DNA from: Frigoribacterium faeni
GTDB taxonomy: Bacteria; Actinomycetota; Actinomycetes; Actinomycetales; Microbacteriaceae
NCBI RefSeq assembly: GCF_011761235.1
Contig: NZ_JAAOYW010000002.1
Span: forward strand, 558,001-622,000
Length of the DNA: 64,000 bases
Direction: 5' to 3'
Shown here: piece after piece, positions 37,293 through 45,260 of the stretch
How positions within the stretch are numbered: the first letter of the stretch is position 1
Layout of the letters: the number at the start of each line of letters is the position of its first letter
The notes under the pieces: generated by a model
Seen by the model: the letters and a program-made list of their open reading frames with translations, nothing else
Database searches by the model: none
What the model was told of the DNA's origin: nothing
Made by a program: the position numbers and the translations under genes

Positions 37293-39215
37293 CTAGGCGA
37301 GCACGTCGATCGAGGCGGTCGAGGACGAGGAGGCGCGGTGCAGCCCCCCGGCGCCGGCGGCGGCCGCGAGGGCCCCGGCCCGGAGCCGGTCGGGCTCGAG
37401 CTCGACGCGTCGCGCGCGGCCCTGCTGGTCGCGGGGGTCGCCGGGCGTCCCCGCGGCCTGCTGGTCGGATCGCTGGTCGGACGGCCGGTTCTGGTTCGAG
37501 AGGTCGACGCTGGCCTGCAGGCCCGCTCCCCCGAGGTCGCGACGCAGGTCGGGCAGGATCGCTCGCACTGCCTCCCGCGCGGCGTCGGACGGAGCGAACA
37601 TCTCGACGTGCATGCCCTGTCCCGCGACGTGCGCCCGCACGGTGACCGGCCCGAGGGCCTCAGGGCTCACGGTCACGGTGACGACGTGGGTGCCGGGCCC
37701 GGCCGCGGCGAGCGAGAACAGGGGACGTGCGAGCTGCTGCGTCAGCGGTGCCGGGGTCGAGGGAGGTGCCGCCGCCGGGGTGGGGACGGTGGCGGGCGCC
37801 GGGGCGGTCGGTGCGACCGGGGGCACGGCGAAGGGCACGGCGGACGGGGAGAGGGGGGTGGTGGTGGTGGTGGTGGTGGTGGTGGCGGTCGTGGCGCCGG
37901 TGCTGGCCGTCGTCACGGCGGGGGACGCGGTGCCGGTGTCGGCGCCGAGGGCGCGGCCGCTGGCCGGGGACGACGTGGTGTTCGCGCCGGCGGCGGCGGC
38001 AGCTGCGGTGGTCGCGACGGCCGCGCGGGTGGCCGGGGCGCCGCCGGGGGTGGTCGTCGAGGCCCCTGGTGCGGTGCCGGTGCCGGCCGAGCTCGTGCCT
38101 GCACCCGTGTCCGTGCCCGTCCCTGCGGGGCCGGCGGCGACGAGGACGCCGGTCGACGCGGCGAGGTCCTGCGCGGAGCCCACGGTCGCCAGCGCCGTCG
38201 CCGTCGCGACCGGACCGGCCGGCGGGAAGGGCGTGGACGCGGGGGCCGACGGGGCACCGGTGATGGTCCCGGGCGTGGCGCTCGCCACGAGGGATGCGGC
38301 GTCCCCCTCGGGACGGACGGGGGAGGTCGAGGACGCGACACCGGCCAGGGCCGCACCGCGGACGGCATCGCCCAGCTCGGAGGAGGGGAGGCTCGCCTCT
38401 CTCGCTGATCCGTCACGGGACGGATCGACGGGCACGCTGGCCGCCGAGGACGCGGACCCTGCTCCGTCACGGAACGGATCGATGGGCGCGCCAGCGGCCG
38501 CGGCCGCTGCTCCGTCACGGGACGGATCGGCGGGCACGCCAGCGGAAAGGGAGGGGGTCCCGGCCCCGAGAAGACCTGATCCGTCACGAGACGGATCGAT
38601 GGACGCTCCGGGCGAGAGGGGGGTCGCTCCGTCACGAGACGGATCGGGGGTGAGCGCGGCGGGCAGGGTCTCGGTCAGGGGCGGGGTCGCGGTCGCGGTC
38701 GCGGTCGCGGGGACGAGGATCGGGGCCGCGGACGCTTCGTCCCGTGACGGAACAGCCGCAGCTCGTTCTCCCTCCCCCTCGTTCGTACTCACGGGCGCAC
38801 TCGCATCGGCCGTCGCGTTCGCGCCGGCGCCAGCGTTCGCACCAGCGCCAACACCCGCACCAGCACCCGCGCCCGCGCCCGCACCAGCGCCAGCACCCAC
38901 ACCCGCGCCCGCCGCGGGGTGGGCCCGCCCACGCTCAGGACCAGGGCGCCGAGCAGAGTCGTGACGAGTGTCGGCACCGACGTCGCGACCGTGGCCGGAG
39001 GGGTGCGGGGCACCGCCTCCCGGGGCGACGGACGACATCGCCTCGCCGAACCCGGCGGCCGAGCTCCCGACGGCCGAGCGACCCGCGGCAGCGCGACCTG
39101 CGGCGGATCCCGCCCGGTCGGCGGCGCGGTCGGCGGCCCGGTCGGGACCGGTCGACGCGTCGGGTCGGGCCTGGGGGCCGGGTCCGACGAAGGGCAGGGT
39201 GCGCAGGACGCTCAT
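37293..39215 (-). CDS. fliK: Flagellar hook-length control protein FliK
   Basis: 640 residues. Only the C-terminal ~120 residues are globular: the FliK domain (VVTVTVSPEALGPVTVRAHV, then MHVEMFAPSDAAREAV and LPDLRRDLG), which contacts FlhB to stop hook growth. The first ~480 residues are low complexity, rich in A, P, T and G, as expected for a molecular ruler, and include GA-repeats, a ten-threonine run and five to six PSRDG units encoded by a repeated palindrome. ATG at 39215 overlaps the stop of the NlpC/P60 gene. Its ruler length suggests a long hook (inference). Confidence 0.9.
   Translation of the reverse strand: MSVLRTLPFVGPGPQARPDASTGPDRAADRAADRAGSAAGRAAAGRSAVGSSAAGFGEAMSSVAPGGGAPHPSGHGRDVGADTRHDSARRPGPERGRAHPAAGAGVGAGAGAGAGAGAGAGVGAGANAGAGANATADASAPVSTNEGEGERAAAVPSRDEASAAPILVPATATATATPPLTETLPAALTPDPSRDGATPLSPGASIDPSRDGSGLLGAGTPSLSAGVPADPSRDGAAAAAAGAPIDPFRDGAGSASSAASVPVDPSRDGSAREASLPSSELGDAVRGAALAGVASSTSPVRPEGDAASLVASATPGTITGAPSAPASTPFPPAGPVATATALATVGSAQDLAASTGVLVAAGPAGTGTDTGAGTSSAGTGTAPGASTTTPGGAPATRAAVATTAAAAAAGANTTSSPASGRALGADTGTASPAVTTASTGATTATTTTTTTTTPLSPSAVPFAVPPVAPTAPAPATVPTPAAAPPSTPAPLTQQLARPLFSLAAAGPGTHVVTVTVSPEALGPVTVRAHVAGQGMHVEMFAPSDAAREAVRAILPDLRRDLGGAGLQASVDLSNQNRPSDQRSDQQAAGTPGDPRDQQGRARRVELEPDRLRAGALAAAAGAGGLHRASSSSTASIDVLA
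37858..37884. repeat. Triplet repeat in fliK
   Basis: Nine perfect GTG triplets on the plus strand (CAC/ACC frame on the coding strand), encoding most of a threonine run in FliK. Being a 3-base unit, changes in copy number would keep the frame and only alter ruler length. Confidence 0.85.
38408..38645. repeat. Repeated palindrome inside fliK encoding (D)PSRDG
   Basis: A 20-bp near-palindrome GATCCGTCACGGGACGGATC recurs with 1-2 changes at about 38408, 38466, 38511, 38579 and 38626, with a diverged inverted copy near 38740. Each reads as DPSRDG or DPFRDG in the fliK frame. Spacing varies (45-68 bp), so these are dispersed insertions rather than a simple tandem array. Confidence 0.8.
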
Positions 39216-40030
39216 CAGGCGGCCCCTCCGCTCATCATGCGCTGCAGCGCGGCGGTCATCAGATCGGTCGACCCGGCGGACCCGGCGGACCCGGTCGCGC
39301 CGGTCGCGCCGGTGCCGGTCACGCCGAGCGTTGCGGCCAGCGACGCCAGCGAGGTCGACGCGGCGGCGCCCTGGATCGAGGAGGTGGTGCTCGCGGCGGC
39401 CGTCCCGGTCGCCGGCACGACACGGCGGATCGTCGCCAGGTCGGAGTCCTTGTACCAGTTGTCGACGATCTGGACGTCCTTGCCGGGACGGGGCGCGTGC
39501 AGCACCTTGCCGTCGCCGAGGTAGATCACGATGTGCCCCTCGCCCTTCGCGACGAGCAGGTCGCCCGGCTTCGCCTCGGCGAGCGACGGCACCTCGGCGC
39601 CCATGCGCGCCTGGTCGGGCACGACGCGCGGCATCTCGACGCCGAGCTCGCCGAACACGGTCTGCACGAGACCGGAGCAGTCCATGCCGCTCGCGCTCTC
39701 GCCGCCGAAGACGTAGGGCACGCCCAGGTACTTCTTCGCCCCGGCGACGACGTCGTCCCCGGTGGCGCCGCTGCCGGTCGCGACGGCGTCCTTGACGGCC
39801 GCCACGGAGGCGGTGCTCGCGAGGCCGCCCGTGCCGGCGGCCGACGCGGCACCGGTCCCGGTCGTGCCGGCGAGCGCGTCGGCGAACGCCGTGGCCGAGG
39901 CGGCCGAGGTCGCGGACGACGCCGCGGCCGCGGCCGTGCCGAGCAGGGACGACGTGCGTCCGCCGCGCAGCTGGTCCATCTGCGACCGGATGTCGTCGAT
40001 GCGGGACAGGACCTCGCTCACGGGGCTCAC
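39215..40030 (-). CDS. NlpC/P60-family cell wall hydrolase in the flagellar operon
   Basis: 271 residues. An NlpC/P60 cysteine peptidase domain spans ~95-215: catalytic cysteine in SASGMDCSGLVQ, histidine in KGEGHIVIYLG, third polar residue in HAPRPG. These enzymes cut peptidoglycan stem peptides. N- and C-terminal flanks are Ala/Thr/Gly-rich; no signal peptide is seen, so it may leave through the flagellar export path. It takes the place between fliJ and fliK and probably does the work of FlgJ, opening the wall for the rod (inference). GTG at 40030 overlaps the fliJ stop. Confidence 0.88.
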   Translation of the reverse strand: MSPVSEVLSRIDDIRSQMDQLRGGRTSSLLGTAAAAASSATSAASATAFADALAGTTGTGAASAAGTGGLASTASVAAVKDAVATGSGATGDDVVAGAKKYLGVPYVFGGESASGMDCSGLVQTVFGELGVEMPRVVPDQARMGAEVPSLAEAKPGDLLVAKGEGHIVIYLGDGKVLHAPRPGKDVQIVDNWYKDSDLATIRRVVPATGTAAASTTSSIQGAAASTSLASLAATLGVTGTGATGATGSAGSAGSTDLMTAALQRMMSGGAA

Positions 40031-40578
40031 GCGGCACCTCCTGGGGTCGTCGGGTCGGTCGGGTCGGTCAGGGCGGTCGAGGCGCCGGGGGCGGCAGGGG
40101 CAGGCGGGACGCTCGGGGCTGCGGTCACGCCGGCGGCGGACGCGCCTGCAGCGGCCTCGGCGGCCCGGGTGCGCCACGACTGGCCGGCGATCTCGTCGAG
40201 CGCGGCCTGCTCGGTGCGCAGGTCCTCGGCGGCGGCCTCGACCGCGTGCGCGGCCTCGAGCTTCTCGAGGCCGATCGCGGCGCGGCGGGCGGCGGCGAAC
40301 TCGGCCTGTGCCTGCTCGGCGTCGGCCCGGCGGCGGGCGGCGACCGCGTCGAGCTCGGCGAGCATGCCCCGGCTCGAGGCACGGGAGGCGGCGAGCGCGC
40401 TGAGCATGGCCGCGTCCGTCACCTGCGCGGGCCCGTCGTCGAGGGTGCGCCTCGCGGCCACGCGCCGGTCGGCGGCGTCGCGGAGGCGCTCGTTGGCCTC
40501 GGCGAGGCGTCCGGCGGCCTGGTCCTGCTGCGCGTGGCGCAGCCGCAGCAGGCCGATCAGCGAGAAGGCGCGGGCCAT
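40027..40578 (-). CDS. fliJ: FliJ-like flagellar export protein
   Basis: 183 residues. MARAFSLIGLLRLRHAQQDQ opens a long coiled coil (residues ~10-140, heptads rich in A, R, E), matching FliJ, the stalk-like activator of the FliI ATPase. The last ~40 residues are a disordered Ala/Pro/Thr tail. Overlaps fliI (ATGA) and the NlpC/P60 gene (GTGA). Call rests on coiled-coil form plus position. Confidence 0.88.
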   Translation of the reverse strand: MARAFSLIGLLRLRHAQQDQAAGRLAEANERLRDAADRRVAARRTLDDGPAQVTDAAMLSALAASRASSRGMLAELDAVAARRRADAEQAQAEFAAARRAAIGLEKLEAAHAVEAAAEDLRTEQAALDEIAGQSWRTRAAEAAAGASAAGVTAAPSVPPAPAAPGASTALTDPTDPTTPGGAA

Positions 40579-41978
40579 CAGGCACCCCCGAGCCGTGCGG
40601 TGAGCCGGGCGAGGCCGGACCACGAGGAGGCGGCGTCGGCACGCTCGTCCATGCCCTGTCGCAGGAACGCGTCGATGGCGCCCTGGTGGTCGACGGCGGC
40701 GTCGACGAGCGGGTTCGTGCCCCGCTGGTACGCGCCGACGTCGAGGAGGTCCTGGGCGGCCCGGCGGGCGGCCATCACCGTGCGGAGGGCAGTCGCGGCG
40801 GCGCGCTGCTCGGGCGTGGTCACCTTCGAGGCGACGCGCGAGACGGAGCCGAGGGCGTCGATCGACGGGAAGTGCCCCGTCACGGCCAGCTTGCGGTCGA
40901 GCACGACGTGGCCGTCGAGGATGCTGCGGGCCGCGTCGGCCACCGGCTCGTTGTGGTCGTCGCCGTCGACCAGCACCGTGTAGAGCCCGGTGACCGAGCC
41001 GACGCGGTCGGTGCCGGCGCGCTCGAGCAGCTCGGCCAGCACCGAGAACGTCGACGGCGGGTAGCCCCGGGTGGCGGGCGGCTCGCCGACCGAGAGGCCG
41101 ATCTCGCGCTGCGCCATGGCGACGCGGGTGAGCGAGTCCATCATCAGCACGACGTCGGCGCCCTGGTCGCGGAACGACTCGGCGATCCGGGTCGCGACGA
41201 ACGCCGCCCGGAGGCGCATGAGGGCCGGCTCGTCGCTGGTCGAGACCACGACGACGGACCGGGCGAGGCCCTCGGGTCCGAGGTCGTCCTCGAGGAACTC
41301 GCGCACCTCCCTGCCGCGCTCCCCCACGAGCGCGACGACGCTGACCTGCGCGTCGGTGCCGCGGGCGATCATCGACAGCAGCGACGACTTGCCGACGCCG
41401 GAGCCGGCGAACAGGCCCACGCGCTGCCCGCGACCGACCGTGGTGAGCGTGTCGAGCACGCGGACGCCGAGCTGCAGCGGGGTGTCGATGCGGGCGCGCT
41501 GCATCGCCGACGGGGTCTCGTGGTGCAGCGGGACGAGGTCGACGGCGCCGCCGTCCGGGGCGCGCAGGGGGCCGCGGCCGTCGATCGGCCGGCCGAGGCC
41601 GTCGAGCACACGGCCGAACAGGCCGGTGCCGGTGGGGACGAGGAGGGGGCGGCCGGTCGAGCGCGCCGGCGTGCCGGCCGTCACGCCGGTGAGGCGGCCG
41701 AGCGGCATGCAGCGCAGGCCGTCGGGGGTCGTCGCGACGACCTCGGCCAGGGCGGCCGACGGGGCGGCGTCCGACGCGGCGACGGAGGGACCGGCGAGCG
41801 TGGCCGTGCTCGTGGTCGCGCCCGGCCCGCCGATCTCGAGCACGTCGCCGACCGCGGCGTCGAGGCCCTGCACCGTGATGCCGAGGCCGACGGCGCTGAC
41901 GACGCGGCCCACGCGCTGCGGGCGCGCGGCGGCGCGGGCGGCGTCGAGCCGGGTGCGGACGGGGGCGGTGAGGGTCAC
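40578..41978 (-). CDS. fliI: Flagellum-specific ATPase FliI
   Basis: 466-residue ATPase related to F1-beta that delivers substrates to the export gate. Walker A GLFAGSGVGKSSLL (~residue 195), Walker B VVLMMDSLTRVAMAQREIG, and the FliI-typical SVGEPPATRGYPPSTFSVL. The C-terminal helices include GAYQRGTNPLVDAAV. GTG start at 41978 overlaps fliH. The N-terminal ~75 residues carry an Ala/Ser-rich insertion. Confidence 0.97.
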   Translation of the reverse strand: MTLTAPVRTRLDAARAAARPQRVGRVVSAVGLGITVQGLDAAVGDVLEIGGPGATTSTATLAGPSVAASDAAPSAALAEVVATTPDGLRCMPLGRLTGVTAGTPARSTGRPLLVPTGTGLFGRVLDGLGRPIDGRGPLRAPDGGAVDLVPLHHETPSAMQRARIDTPLQLGVRVLDTLTTVGRGQRVGLFAGSGVGKSSLLSMIARGTDAQVSVVALVGERGREVREFLEDDLGPEGLARSVVVVSTSDEPALMRLRAAFVATRIAESFRDQGADVVLMMDSLTRVAMAQREIGLSVGEPPATRGYPPSTFSVLAELLERAGTDRVGSVTGLYTVLVDGDDHNEPVADAARSILDGHVVLDRKLAVTGHFPSIDALGSVSRVASKVTTPEQRAAATALRTVMAARRAAQDLLDVGAYQRGTNPLVDAAVDHQGAIDAFLRQGMDERADAASSWSGLARLTARLGGA

Positions 41979-42823
41979 GATGCTCCGAGCAGGGCGGTGC
42001 GCGCCCGGTCGAGGGCCGTGGCCAGGCGGGCGTCGACGAGCCCCGTGGGCAGGTCCGCCTCGGCGTCGCCGCGGCCGAGCCGGGCGTCGGCGACCAGGGG
42101 CACCGAGGAGGCGGCGGCCGCGTCCCCGAGGGCGGCCAGGTCGGCCGGGTGCAGCCGGACGCCCACGACGAGGGCACGGTCGACGCCGTCGAGGGCGCGG
42201 GCGACGGCGGCCCGGGCGGTGCGGCCCTCGCGCGGGCCGGCCGGGTGCTGCGCGGCGGGGAGGGTGTCGATGTCGGTGCCGGCCTCGGCGTGGGGCGCGG
42301 TGTCGGGCGCGGTCCCTGCCTCGGGCGCCGCCGGCGGCTCGGAGGCGGCGACCTCGTAGCCGACGATCGCGGAGGCGAGCTCCAGCGCGGACGCGACCAG
42401 CGCCTCCTCGGACTCGGCGAGCACCGGCACGACCTGGCGGCGCAGCGCGTCGGCGGCCGCGTCGAGGGCGGCGAAGGAGGCGGCGAGCGACCGCTCGAGA
42501 CGCGTCGCCTGCTCGAGGTGCTCGGCCTCCATCGCGGCACGACGGGCGACGAGGTCGGCCTCGGCGGCGCGCAGGCCCGCGGCGTACCCGGCGGCGTGGC
42601 CGCGGGCCTCGGCCCGGGCGGCGCGCACGGCGGCGTCGGGGTCGGCGTGGGGCGCCAGGTGGCCCGCGCCGCGGGTGCCCGCGTGCAGGCCGGCGGCGGA
42701 GGTGGCGGCGTGGCCGACCTCGAGGGCGTGGGCGGTCGTCGCGGAGCCGGACCGCACCTCCGTGAGCGAGGGGTAGACGACGCGCGAGAACGACTCCGGG
42801 GCGGAGATCACGGGATCGGGCAT
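41975..42823 (-). CDS. fliH: FliH-like regulator of the export ATPase
   Basis: 282 residues. After an ~80-residue variable N-terminus comes a long Ala-rich coiled coil with AxxxG-like spacing (RAEARGHAAGYAAGLRAAEA) and the FliH C-terminal region (LVASALELASAIVGYEV ... VVGVRLHPADLAAL, ARLGRGDAEADLPTGLVDAR), which matches the E. coli FliH/YscL end. It binds FliI and FliN. First gene of the fliH-flgE block, with its own sigma-28-type promoter and CsrA-type hairpins. Confidence 0.9.
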   Translation of the reverse strand: MPDPVISAPESFSRVVYPSLTEVRSGSATTAHALEVGHAATSAAGLHAGTRGAGHLAPHADPDAAVRAARAEARGHAAGYAAGLRAAEADLVARRAAMEAEHLEQATRLERSLAASFAALDAAADALRRQVVPVLAESEEALVASALELASAIVGYEVAASEPPAAPEAGTAPDTAPHAEAGTDIDTLPAAQHPAGPREGRTARAAVARALDGVDRALVVGVRLHPADLAALGDAAAASSVPLVADARLGRGDAEADLPTGLVDARLATALDRARTALLGAS

Positions 42824-42852
42824 CGACGGGGCCGTTCAGACGGGGGCGGTGC

Positions 42853-42889
42853 GGCCGATCCGTGGCCTGGGGTCGAGCGATCCGTGCTC
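42853..42889 (-). promoter_or_regulatory. Twin CsrA-type hairpins in the fliH leader
   Basis: On the minus-strand transcript: GAGC-ACGGATC-GCTC (42875-42889) and GGCC-ACGGATC-GGCC (42853-42867). Both loops are identical and contain ACGGA, the CsrA core. The same pair occurs in the flgB leader, whereas the surrounding bases differ. Confidence 0.75.
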
Positions 42890-42897
42890 AGGGGCGA

Positions 42898-42925
42898 CTC
42901 TCGGCAGGTCGCGGGGGGCGCGTAA
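42898..42925 (-). promoter_or_regulatory. Sigma-28 (FliA)-type promoter of fliH-fliI-fliJ-fliK-flgDE
   Basis: Minus strand: TTAC (42922-42925), 16 bases, GCCGAGAG (42898-42905). Start near 42890, just before the first hairpin. Confidence 0.65.
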
Positions 42926-42978
42926 GGCGTTGCCCCGAACGGGGGCAGGTGCGGGACCCGTGCGGCTCATCGAGAAAC

Positions 42979-43010
42979 TACTTGCCTGGCGAGCAAGTAC
43001 TTCCTAGAGT
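42979..43010 (+). promoter_or_regulatory. Promoter with overlapping palindromic operator
   Basis: TACTTGC-N7-GCAAGTA (42979-42999) is a perfect 7-bp inverted repeat covering -35 TTGCCT (42982-42987) and most of the 17-base spacer to -10 TAGAGT (43005-43010). Likely bound by the winged-helix protein encoded second in the operon (autorepression, inference). Confidence 0.72.
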
Positions 43011-43037
43011 GGGAGCACATCGACGAGAGGACCGACC

Positions 43038-43481
43038 ATGACCGACCAGAGCCGTCTCCCCACCCCGGAGGAGGCCCGCCGCCTCCTCGACGACGCCGAC
43101 TCGACCGGGCGGCACACCACCTCGCGGGCAGGCTGGCCCGGCGTCGCCGTGCTGCTGTCGCTCGGCGCCGTGCTCTCGCTCGGCACCCTCGCCATGGGGC
43201 TCACCACCGGCACGAACTACTTCGTCGCCATGGTCGGGCTGCTGACCTGGGTCGCCGTGGTGGTCGGGTTCCAGCTCGTGTTCTTCCGGTCGCACCGACT
43301 CGGCGGCGGTCGCCGCTGGGGCCTCTACATCGCCGCGATGTTCGCGATCTACCTGGTCGCGATGCTCGTGGTCGGGTCGTCCGAGGGCCGGGCCGTCGGG
43401 GCCACCTGCCTGGCGGCGGCGGCGCTGCTGGTCGTCTCGGTCGCCGCGGCGACCCACGAGGCGCGGCAGGTCGTGCGATGA
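43038..43481 (+). CDS. Small membrane protein paired with a winged-helix regulator
   Basis: 147 residues with four membrane helices in two pairs (residues ~32-55, 60-85, 95-112, 118-138). A soluble, charged N-terminus begins MTDQSRLPTPEEARRLLDDA. Ribosome site AGAGGA. Overlaps the regulator gene (ATGA). Pairs of an integral membrane protein and a winged-helix protein of this type are common in actinobacteria; function unknown. Inserted on the opposite strand between fliG and fliH. Confidence 0.8.
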   Translation: MTDQSRLPTPEEARRLLDDADSTGRHTTSRAGWPGVAVLLSLGAVLSLGTLAMGLTTGTNYFVAMVGLLTWVAVVVGFQLVFFRSHRLGGGRRWGLYIAAMFAIYLVAMLVVGSSEGRAVGATCLAAAALLVVSVAAATHEARQVVR

Positions 43482-43882
43482 GCGGGGCGGCGGACGGAGC
43501 GGCCGGGGGCGGGGCGGCTGCGGGCGGGTCGGCCGAGGGCGGGGCCGCTGCGGGCGGGGCGGCTGCCTCGGGAGGGGGCGCGGCGGGCGGTCCGCACCCG
43601 CGCCTCCGGCTCTCCGACACCCTGCACCAGCCGGTGCGGTTCTCGATGGCGGCGGCGCTCGCGGCGGCCGACCAGCTCGACTTCAAGGACCTGCGCGACG
43701 CCGTCCAGGTCACCGACTCGGCGCTGAGCAAGCAGATCAGCATTCTCGAGGCGGCCGGGTACGTGGCGGTGTCGAAGGGGTTCGTCGGCAAGCGGCCGCG
43801 GACGACGCTGAAGCTCACTCCCGAGGGACGCGCCGCGTGGGCGGACCACCTCGCGGTGCTGCGCGAGATCGCGGCCGGCTAG
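43478..43882 (+). CDS. Winged-helix transcriptional regulator (HTH_34-like)
   Basis: 134 residues. The first ~40 are a Gly/Ala/Ser low-complexity stretch. A winged helix covers ~42-130: LRLSDTLHQPVRFSMAAALA, the recognition helix in VTDSALSKQISILEAAGYV, and the wing GKRPRTTLKLTPEGR. This matches the MarR-like winged-helix DNA-binding family PF13601. It probably binds the palindrome TACTTGC-N7-GCAAGTA in its own promoter. The start could lie at a later codon past the Gly/Ala stretch. Confidence 0.85.
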   Translation: MSGAADGAAGGGAAAGGSAEGGAAAGGAAASGGGAAGGPHPRLRLSDTLHQPVRFSMAAALAAADQLDFKDLRDAVQVTDSALSKQISILEAAGYVAVSKGFVGKRPRTTLKLTPEGRAAWADHLAVLREIAAG

Positions 43883-43936
43883 CCGCTGCCGCACGTGCTG
43901 CACCCGCCGCACCCCGCGTCGGACCGGCCCTGCAAA

Positions 43937-44007
43937 TGCCGACCGATCGGCCCCATCGACCACCGCAATGGTGGGAAAAAGCGGTGTTACGACCCGGCCG
44001 GTCGGCA
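43937..44007. other. Structured, relatively A-rich element between fliG and the winged-helix gene
   Basis: TGCCGACCG (43937-43945) and CGGTCGGCA (43999-44007) are perfect inverted copies 53 bases apart. Between them lie a small hairpin CCACC-GCAAT-GGTGG (43960-43974) and the run GGGAAAAAGCGG. The 313-base gap 43883-44195 contains no gene. It may be the terminator region of both convergent transcripts or a structured RNA; it matches no riboswitch I know. Confidence 0.4.
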
Positions 44008-44195
44008 TCCGCCGAGCATCCCCGAGGAGGCGCGGGTCGGCCGGACGAGGGACGCTGCAGAACCCGACAGGGCGGGCTTCCAAGGCCGCAGAGCAACCGG
44101 AAAAGCACCTGTTGCGCGTGCCGCGGTCGGCAATCGCGGCGGCGGCGGATGCGCGGCACCGCGCAGCACGGCACGGCACGGCGCGGCGCGGCGGC

Positions 44196-45260
44196 CTACT
44201 CGACGAGGGCGTCCTCGTCGGCGCGGTGCACCGTGATGGCGCCCTGGGCCTCGAGCTCCCGGATGGCGCGCACGACCTCGGCCCGCGCCTCCTCGACCTG
44301 CGACTTGCGGACCGGGCCCATCGACTGCAGCTCGTCGTCGAGCAGCTCGCGGTTGCGCTCCGACACGTTGCCCCGGATCACCTCCGTGACGGCGGCGAGC
44401 GCCCCCTTCATCGCCGTCGCGAGCACCGCGGCGTCGATGCCGCGCAGCACCTGCTGGATGTCGCGCGACTCGAGCTTGACGATGTCCTCGAAGGTGAGCA
44501 TGCGCGAGCGGACCTCCTCGGCGAGCTCGGGGTCGCGCTCGTCGAGGCCGTCGAGCAGGGCGCGTTCGGTGGCGCTGTCGCTGCGGTTGATGATCTCGAC
44601 GAGGGGCTGGATGCCCCCGACGACCTCGACCTGCTCCCGCGGCGCGACGACGGCGCCCGCCCTGATCTTGAGGGTGGTCGCGACGATGCCGACGGCCTCG
44701 GGCGTGGCGGTGCCCATCGTGGCGATCGCCTGGGCGACGTCGGTGCGGGCCGCGACGTCGAGCCCGGCGAGCACGGCGGACGCCTGCTGCGGGCGCAGGT
44801 GCGCGAGCACGAGGGCGATGGTCTGCGGCAGCTCGCCGTCGAGCAGGGTGATGACCTGGCCGGGGTCGGCCTCGTCGAGGAACTCGAAGCTCTTGCCCAT
44901 CGCGTTCGAGGCGAGGCGCTCCATGAGGCCCGCCGCTCGCTCCGAGCCGAAGGAGGCCTCGAGCAGGCCCACGGCGACGTCGTGCCCGCCGCGCCGCTGG
45001 TAGCGGCCCGAGCGCGTCAGCTCGTGGAACTCGGCGACCGCCGACTCGGCCACCGAGGGGTCGACGCGGCGCAGCTTGACGATCTCGGCCGTGATCTCCT
45101 CGGCCTCCTCCTCGCTGAACTGCTTCATGACGACCGCGGCACGGGCCTGGTCCATCTGCATGAGGATGACCGCCACCTTCTGCGGCCCCGTCAGCGCGGG
45201 CCGCGCCGCCGGCAGGCCGATGACCTGGGTGGGGGCGAGGTCGGCGGCGGTCGCGCTCAC
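44196..45260 (-). CDS. fliG: Flagellar motor switch protein FliG
   Basis: 354-residue C-ring protein that transmits torque. N-terminal GPQKVAVILMQMDQARAAVV; middle EHPQ-like patch ELPQTIALVLAHLRPQQASA; C-terminal torque helix region MLTFEDIVKLESRDIQQVLR with the conserved charged residues. GTG at 45260 overlaps the fliF stop. Its downstream partner fliH is separated by 1.4 kb that includes two plus-strand genes. Confidence 0.96.
   Translation of the reverse strand: MSATAADLAPTQVIGLPAARPALTGPQKVAVILMQMDQARAAVVMKQFSEEEAEEITAEIVKLRRVDPSVAESAVAEFHELTRSGRYQRRGGHDVAVGLLEASFGSERAAGLMERLASNAMGKSFEFLDEADPGQVITLLDGELPQTIALVLAHLRPQQASAVLAGLDVAARTDVAQAIATMGTATPEAVGIVATTLKIRAGAVVAPREQVEVVGGIQPLVEIINRSDSATERALLDGLDERDPELAEEVRSRMLTFEDIVKLESRDIQQVLRGIDAAVLATAMKGALAAVTEVIRGNVSERNRELLDDELQSMGPVRKSQVEEARAEVVRAIRELEAQGAITVHRADEDALVE

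Noticed and set aside
37858-37884. Phase-variable tract switching fliK on and off
   Set aside because: The unit is a triplet, so length changes cannot shift the frame.
38408-38645. fliK palindromes as transcription terminators or CRISPR repeats
   Set aside because: They are in frame within a coding region, with variable spacing that is itself coding; no spacer pattern.
39216-40037. Long extension of fliK frame upstream
   Set aside because: Overlaps the NlpC/P60 gene in another frame; ATGA coupling supports the start at 39215.
43937-44007. c-di-GMP, fluoride or other known riboswitch
   Set aside because: None of the conserved cores I know is present, and the element is downstream of genes on both strands rather than in a leader.
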